A stretch of DNA of 64,000 nucleotides from Diadema setosum (lineage: Eukaryota > Echinodermata > Echinoidea > Diadematoida > Diadematidae), in assembly GCF_964275005.1 (NCBI RefSeq), contig NC_092702.1, positions 8,666,330 through 8,730,329 on the forward strand. The letters are read 5' to 3'. The position numbers and the translations under genes were made by a program. Each line of letters opens with the position of its first letter. Position 1 is the stretch's first letter. The notes below the pieces were generated by a model, which saw nothing but the letters and a program-made list of their open reading frames with translations, was not told where the DNA came from and made no database searches. Below are positions 58,602 to 64,000 of the stretch, in pieces.

Positions 58602-61600
58602 TTAATCACCTTCAGTGATAATTCTATTTTTTTTCTAAAATTACAAGTCAATATAAGTGTGTTCAGAGTTTTTACTTGGAAGTGAAAGGATATTTCACAT
58701 TGCTTGAGGCAGATGCCGATGTGTTTTTAAACAGATGCCTTTTGGAATGTTGTTTTGTGTTTGTGTGGATGGTAGATGTACTGAATTGTCAAAGAAAATA
58801 GTGGGATGTATTTCAGCTGTAAGCTTATAGAACCAAGATTGTAAGGTCAATTTCTTTTGTTGTGTCATATTTGAAAAGACATGGATAAGAGAAAAGTTGG
58901 TATAGTAAGGCATAATAGCCACCACATCAAACTTAAGTACAACTTTTCTCATCCTCCCTTCCATACACTTACTTTTAATGGGAGTGCCTAGGGGATGAAT
59001 CTTATGGCATTCCTTTTAAATTTTTGAATGTGCACTTGTGTAAATATTGTTTTTACAAAGATACTTGTGGTTGAGCAGAACTTTTAGATGTATAGTACAC
59101 ATAAGCCTGCTTTCTGTTTATCAAGTATTGGAACTTCTTACAAAACTTCTTTCATTCCTGTTGTTACTTGGACTTTAATTCATCAAGTGTCAAAGTAGAA
59201 ATGTAGATTTGAGTTATGGTGGGGAAGTAGTTGAAAGTTACGGGTCATCAAGAGTTTAGTGGTTGAAAGACGTGAACAAAGCTACCTCCATTGGGTAACC
59301 AATTGAAATTTTAGGGTAGATGTTTATCATGTTGCAGTTACAGCTTTTTGAATAGTAAGCACACAGTTCTTTTTTGTGCAAATATGACCTTGATGAACTC
59401 TACGTTGATGCATTTACCAAAGAGTGTAGTAAAGTACAGTTGTCATCACATACATTTCAGCGTTTTTTTAATTTTTTTATTCATTTATTTATTCATTTTG
59501 GTGGTGATGGTTACAGGTGCAAAGTAAATACACCATTGTATATTATTTCTTTGTACCATTTGAATATGCATTTGTGCTCTGGATGACATACTGCAGTGTA
59601 GTTCTGCACTCATGGGCATGGAAGAATGCACATACAAAAGTGGCATATTGTATTTATGTTAATTGCATTTGTCTCCGTTAGTTAAGGTGCAGTGCAAAAG
59701 ACTTCGCCCGACACATGTGTACATAAACAGTAAATGCATGTCAGCAATGTAGCTGGAATAGCCCACATGGGGCAGGGCTGTGCTTGTAGAATTCACCGTC
59801 CTCAAGTCAAAGCAGTACAAGTTGTCTCTGTAGTTTGTTGTAATACTGGACGTACATTTTTAGAAGTGAAATGATGCCAGTTGAAGCCTTCTTTTTGCTT
59901 ACGAAATAAAAGAAAAAAAAAATTGATGAAAAAATCTGACCTTTGCCACAGTGTCTGTATGCTTCAAATCATGCAGGATAAATCTGATAACTAGTTTTAA
60001 GCTTGTGTGTTCTTTTTGCAACCCCTAAAATAATCGGTTCCCTTCACAGGCTGGTGTATTGAAAAGATAGGATATTTAGACCTTTCCTCAGCAGAATGAG
60101 AAAACTGGAAACTTCTTTATGATGGAGGGAAACAGTACCATATATTTTCAGTGAATTTATTTGGAACCTCCCCCCCCCCCCCCCAAGAAAAAGAAAATCC
60201 AACTGTTGTTCTCAGTATACCTACAGGGTGCATATTCTTGATAGACATGGAAATTTCAGCTCTTTTTTCAAAACTCTGCACATGGTGTTATTGTAAGATT
60301 TCATACATAATGTTGAGAGACATTATTCTTCAACCATTCAAAATCTTGTGATGTTAGCAAAAGGAGATATACCACCTTTGATATATCAGTATCACTAATA
60401 TTGACATAAGATCTCTATATGTGCCAAGTTAGCAGTTTGGGGGATTTAAAATCATTAATTCTGTGAATGATTCACAAATCCACCTAGTCTGCACTCAGAA
60501 GAGGTGCTGGCAAGACATGTCAAAAACACACATGGCACTGATTTTGCCAGAGTCCTGCAGGTCTGAGCCACATCTTGCCAGGGATGATTATCTTCTGCTA
60601 AAGCAGTAAATATGAGAAAATGGTACTGAAGAAGCAAGATTTTTAGAAATAGTTTAAAGTTTGAATGAGCACTTTGTACACATAGGACACATGTTACTGA
60701 TGATTTTGTGCTTTAAATAGTCTTGTTAAGATTTTTTTTATTTTTTTTCCCACACGAGTGCAGCGCTGCTCGTACTATTCTGTAATGAATTTTGTTCTTG
60801 TTAATCGCCATAGATACTTCTTTGATTTTATTGTGTCATGACTATGTACCATACCATTCATTTAAGATATATATGAATGTGTAATATAATGTATGTTGAG
60901 TTATAAAAACTGCTGTGTGACTGTGTTTTACATAATTTATATTGGTGTGCAGTTGACAGATTGATCGAGTGATAAACCGTTGGCAGATCCAATAAGAACA
61001 AGACATGATCCATAAAGATTTGAGCAGATTTACACGAATATGGTACAGCAAACCATGTTAATGTTGAACAAGTTTCAATTATCGTACGAGTATATGACAG
61101 TTGCTTACAAACTCTGAAGTAACTTTGTCACCTCTCTGATTTGACACAAGTGGCATGATACTGTTCTGTGTGTAAAATATTGTTTCTCCATATTAATCTT
61201 TTATTTTTTCATGTTTATATTTTCTGAGATCCCTTTTTCTTCATGACTGTTGGAGCTGTGCAGACAATGTTATTTGAAGGAAGTTAATTTCCTTGAATGT
61301 ATATACTTTTAACAAGGCTTGATGCGTCATCTTCGATTCAAGTGAAAATTTCTAAAATGAAACAATGCAGCAGCTACATGACCAGGAAGCCATGTTTAAA
61401 GAGTTGCCTATACATGTATTCATCGTGACATAACTTTTTCTATGGATGTAAGACACACAGCTATGATTACAAGAATATGATTGAAAACATTTTAACATTC
61501 TTCTGCAAAAAGTCCCTTTTTAACTCTGTTGTGACCAGGGGTCCACAGATACGCATCACATCGAATAATCATGTATATATAAAAGGTCATTGTTGGGAAA

Positions 61601-62200
61601 AATTCTCCCTTCATGACTTAATTGTGAGGAACCACAAGAAGGTAATATGTATTCACATTTTGTAATTATGTCAGAGCTATAGTATCTGTCACGATATTCT
61701 ATTTGGAACCATTTTGTGTACCTGGTAACCAAAATTGCAAAGACTATGCTGTCTCAGAAAGCAACAGAAGATACAGTATCATAGGGGCGGGAGGATGTGG
61801 GTTGTTTAATACAAGGTTCCTTCGAAAGTAAATGTGTTTGGGATTTTGCAGAATATGGGTTCTGACAAGATCCTCAAGTTTCCTGTTCACAGTGTACTAG
61901 AAGGAGATGAGAAAGTTTTAATATTGCAAGTTTCCAAAGTACATCTACAAATTTAACCGACATGCCAGCAACATTCAACAATAAAGAGAGACTTTTTGCC
62001 AGATTTGAGCCATTTCGGGTTTTGCACGTTCCAAGATGTTACTCTCCCTGCAAGGCATATTTATAAACTTCACTGATACCTACCAGTAGGCCTATGTTGA
62101 ATCCCATAAGCCTACTATGCCCAACAGTATATACTTCCATCTTGTGATAAGAAAAGTGTTTGAGTGTGTGTGTTGTGCGTGTGTGTGTCTGCATTTACCC
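58602..62200. other. Intergenic sequence, no gene seen
   Basis: 3.6 kb of AT-rich sequence with a poly-C tract (60169-60184) and short homopolymers. Frames of 60-90 codons occur on both strands without protein-like composition. Confidence 0.6.
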
Positions 62201-62463
62201 ATGGTGGAAAACGAGGACATACACACAAACTTTATATCTAAACCGAGGACACCCAGCGAACCAAGGACGTCCTTGGTTTGCAGACCATTCCAGACGAGCT
62301 GCTTTTGCATGTAGGGGTACATGTTTGTAGGTCCTCGATTAACATTACTGTAATAAGTCCTCGGTTGTATGGTAATACAATGACCAGATTCCTACTTACA
62401 CACAGGTCCTCGGTTATGTAGTAAAATTCATTGTGGGTAAAACATTTCCTCGATTTCCACCAT
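62201..62463. mobile_element. Small TIR element with GAGGAC repeats
   Basis: The left end ATGGTGGAAAACGAGGACAT pairs with the right end CATTTCCTCGATTTCCACCAT. GAGGAC / GTCCTCG words recur six or more times inside, and a 20-bp palindrome AACCAAGGACGTCCTTGGTT lies near 62263. GT-rich microsatellites flank both sides. No coding. Confidence 0.6.
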
Positions 62464-63852
62464 AGATGCATATGTGTGTGTGTGTGCATACACATAAGAG
62501 GTTGGGGAAAGTTAAGCTACTGCCTACAGTGTACATTTCAGAGGGGAATGAGCTAGAAGTAAGTGTACTTTTCACATGTGTTTGTCCACATTATTTAGAA
62601 ACCTCTGGAAAATGGAGAATTTATACACAAAGAAACTGCTTAAGATTGACTTTTCCTTTGAGGAAAAAGAGTCTTCCTCATAAGATTTAGTGGAACTGAA
62701 TTAGTTTGTGAAAAGCTGTTCTATACAAGAGTATTTTATACCTTTAATGCACATTACAATGGGTAGAAATATCGTGAGTGCATCGATTCTTTTTTAATGC
62801 TTATTGTGTTTGTTTACTGGCATGAAACAAAGGTGCGCATAAAAAAATAAAGGGCATGACTGCCATTTGTTTTCTTCACTCGTCAAGTTTCCAGGTGAAT
62901 GTGTTTTTCCAGAGTCAGTTGTTTTGTGACAGAACACTCAAGCATGATGTTCTGGAAGGTGTGTCTTTGTGAGCAATACCATTATATATTAATGGGGAAT
63001 GAAACCTAAGTACTGTAAAAGTGGATATTTTTGCCCAAGTAATTTTTCATGCTCTGTTGAGAAAGATGAATTTTGCATGTTTTAAATTCCACTGAATCAA
63101 GACATTGCACACCGGTACATTATTATAATGAGCAAAAATATTTGCACACGTTTATTTTTGCACTATAGTTACTGGTGGTGCAAAATGCATGGAAATTTCC
63201 ATTTTTACAGTAAATCGGTATATAATGGACTGAGTAAATGCTACAATATTAGTAAAAGACATCAGTAAAGTGTGAGGGAAAATGGACAATGAAAAGTCAA
63301 CAAATTCTTACAGTTCTGATGCCAACATTGCTGGATTAGAAGACTGCAACAGTTGGTAACATCATGCATGGATATAAAGAAAATATAAAAAAGAATTAGT
63401 ATACATTACCTCCTCTTGATACTGACACATGAAAGGTAATACAGTGTATTCCCCATTTTCTAAGAGGTTAATCAAGTATTTTTCATAATACTAGAAAAAT
63501 GAAAAGATTTAGCAATTTCCATATTTTCTTTACCGGTATATTTTCTTTATATAGTTGCCCATATACGACATCACAAAATGTTGTAGTGTTTTCATCCAGT
63601 AATGAATAAACTCATAACTTTTGAATGGTTGTCCAGTTATCCTCAGATTTTCCTCGAACTTAAAGTGATTTGGCCTACTAATATTGCTGCATTCACTCAA
63701 TTTACATAATATTATATTCATATGTATTTGGGTTTCATTCTCCTTAGAGTATAAGTCATTTACAGGCAAGCTTCCATCTTCAAATTTGCCTTTACACCCC
63801 AAAACATTGTTTCACAATTTTTGGGTATCCAAAGTCCTTTTGATCTTTTCAG
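62464..63852. other. Intergenic or intronic sequence with a third MITE copy
   Basis: It contains the MITE at 63013-63210. The remainder is AT-rich without visible features. Confidence 0.55.
63013..63210. mobile_element. TA-flanked MITE, third CTGTAAAA copy
   Basis: The ends CTGTAAAAGTGGATATTTTT and (reverse complement) CTGTAAAAATGGAAATTTCC are flanked by TA (63011-63012 and 63211-63212). It is the same family as 53176-53384, with TTTGCAC replacing CGCG inside, as CpG decay would give. Confidence 0.75.
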
Positions 63853-63990
63853 AGCACTACAAAACCAAGCCAGGAAGAGAAAGACTTACTTGGCATCCCG
63901 TTTCAAATTCGGACCACAGACCAGCAGAAAATACTACAGTCAAGTGTGCATGTAGCCTGTAAACTAGACATGATGCTTGCACAATGCTAA
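63853..63990 (+). CDS. Candidate exon of another gene or isoform
   Basis: A strong acceptor CCTTTTGATCTTTTCAG is followed by an open frame STTKPSQEEKDLLGIPFQIR, then TTDQQKILQSSVHVACKLDM and MLAQC, ending at TAA 63988-63990. A possible donor CCT/GTAAAC lies at 63957/63958. The composition is protein-like and unlike the surrounding AT-rich sequence. It could be a downstream exon of a new gene running off the window, or an alternative last exon of the nine-exon gene. The family is unrecognised. Confidence 0.45.
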   Translation, partial: STTKPSQEEKDLLGIPFQIRTTDQQKILQSSVHVACKLDMMLAQC

Positions 63991-64000
63991 CTGAATACAA

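Overview
The window is animal nuclear DNA, most likely from a marine deuterostome invertebrate, and a sea urchin is my best guess. The evidence is an AT-rich, intron-rich layout with GT-AG exons, many poly-C/poly-G tracts and microsatellites, TTAGGG-type interstitial repeats, and a dense load of LINEs, TIR elements and palindromic MITEs of kinds I associate with echinoid genomes. The species call is inference. I see no rRNA, tRNA or CRISPR array.

Layout. 1-0.8 kb: simple repeats. 0.8-4.25 kb: a 5'-truncated L1/Tx1-like LINE (minus strand), followed by the 3' end of another LINE (plus strand). 4.7-8.3 kb: a reiterated repeat block holding an hAT-like element (5964-7837) with an 8-bp target duplication; an inverted, diverged copy of part of it lies at 11.2-12.3 kb. 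Between the two are a TTAA-flanked MITE (8742-9138) and a TTA-flanked PIF/Harbinger-like element (9466-10760) that itself carries a palindromic MITE. At 12.3-12.5 kb an inverted repeat encloses telomere-like repeats.

13.0-55.1 kb holds the one convincing host gene, on the plus strand. Nine exons join in perfect phase into a 1301-codon reading frame. The protein is largely disordered and Ser/Gln/Pro-rich, with acidic patches, a Gln-rich helical block (residues about 814-930) and a C-terminal tail. I do not recognise the family. Its 24.7-kb third intron (19217-43944) is a store of old elements: a TTAA palindromic element; a decayed minus-strand coding element of an unnamed family (25.25-28.99 kb); a CR1/L2-like LINE (29.35-32.18 kb) split by a TA-flanked TIR element; a relic of a Cys-rich P2X7-tail-like domain (33.5 kb); a 1.45-kb TIR element (34965-36416); a 170-bp hairpin; and a Crypton-type tyrosine recombinase (38.43-39.78 kb).

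Downstream of the gene are a candidate poly(A) signal (56484), further MITEs, a repeat carrying five RFX/X-box-like sites (57.8-58.6 kb), and at the right edge a candidate coding exon (63853-63990) of another gene or isoform.
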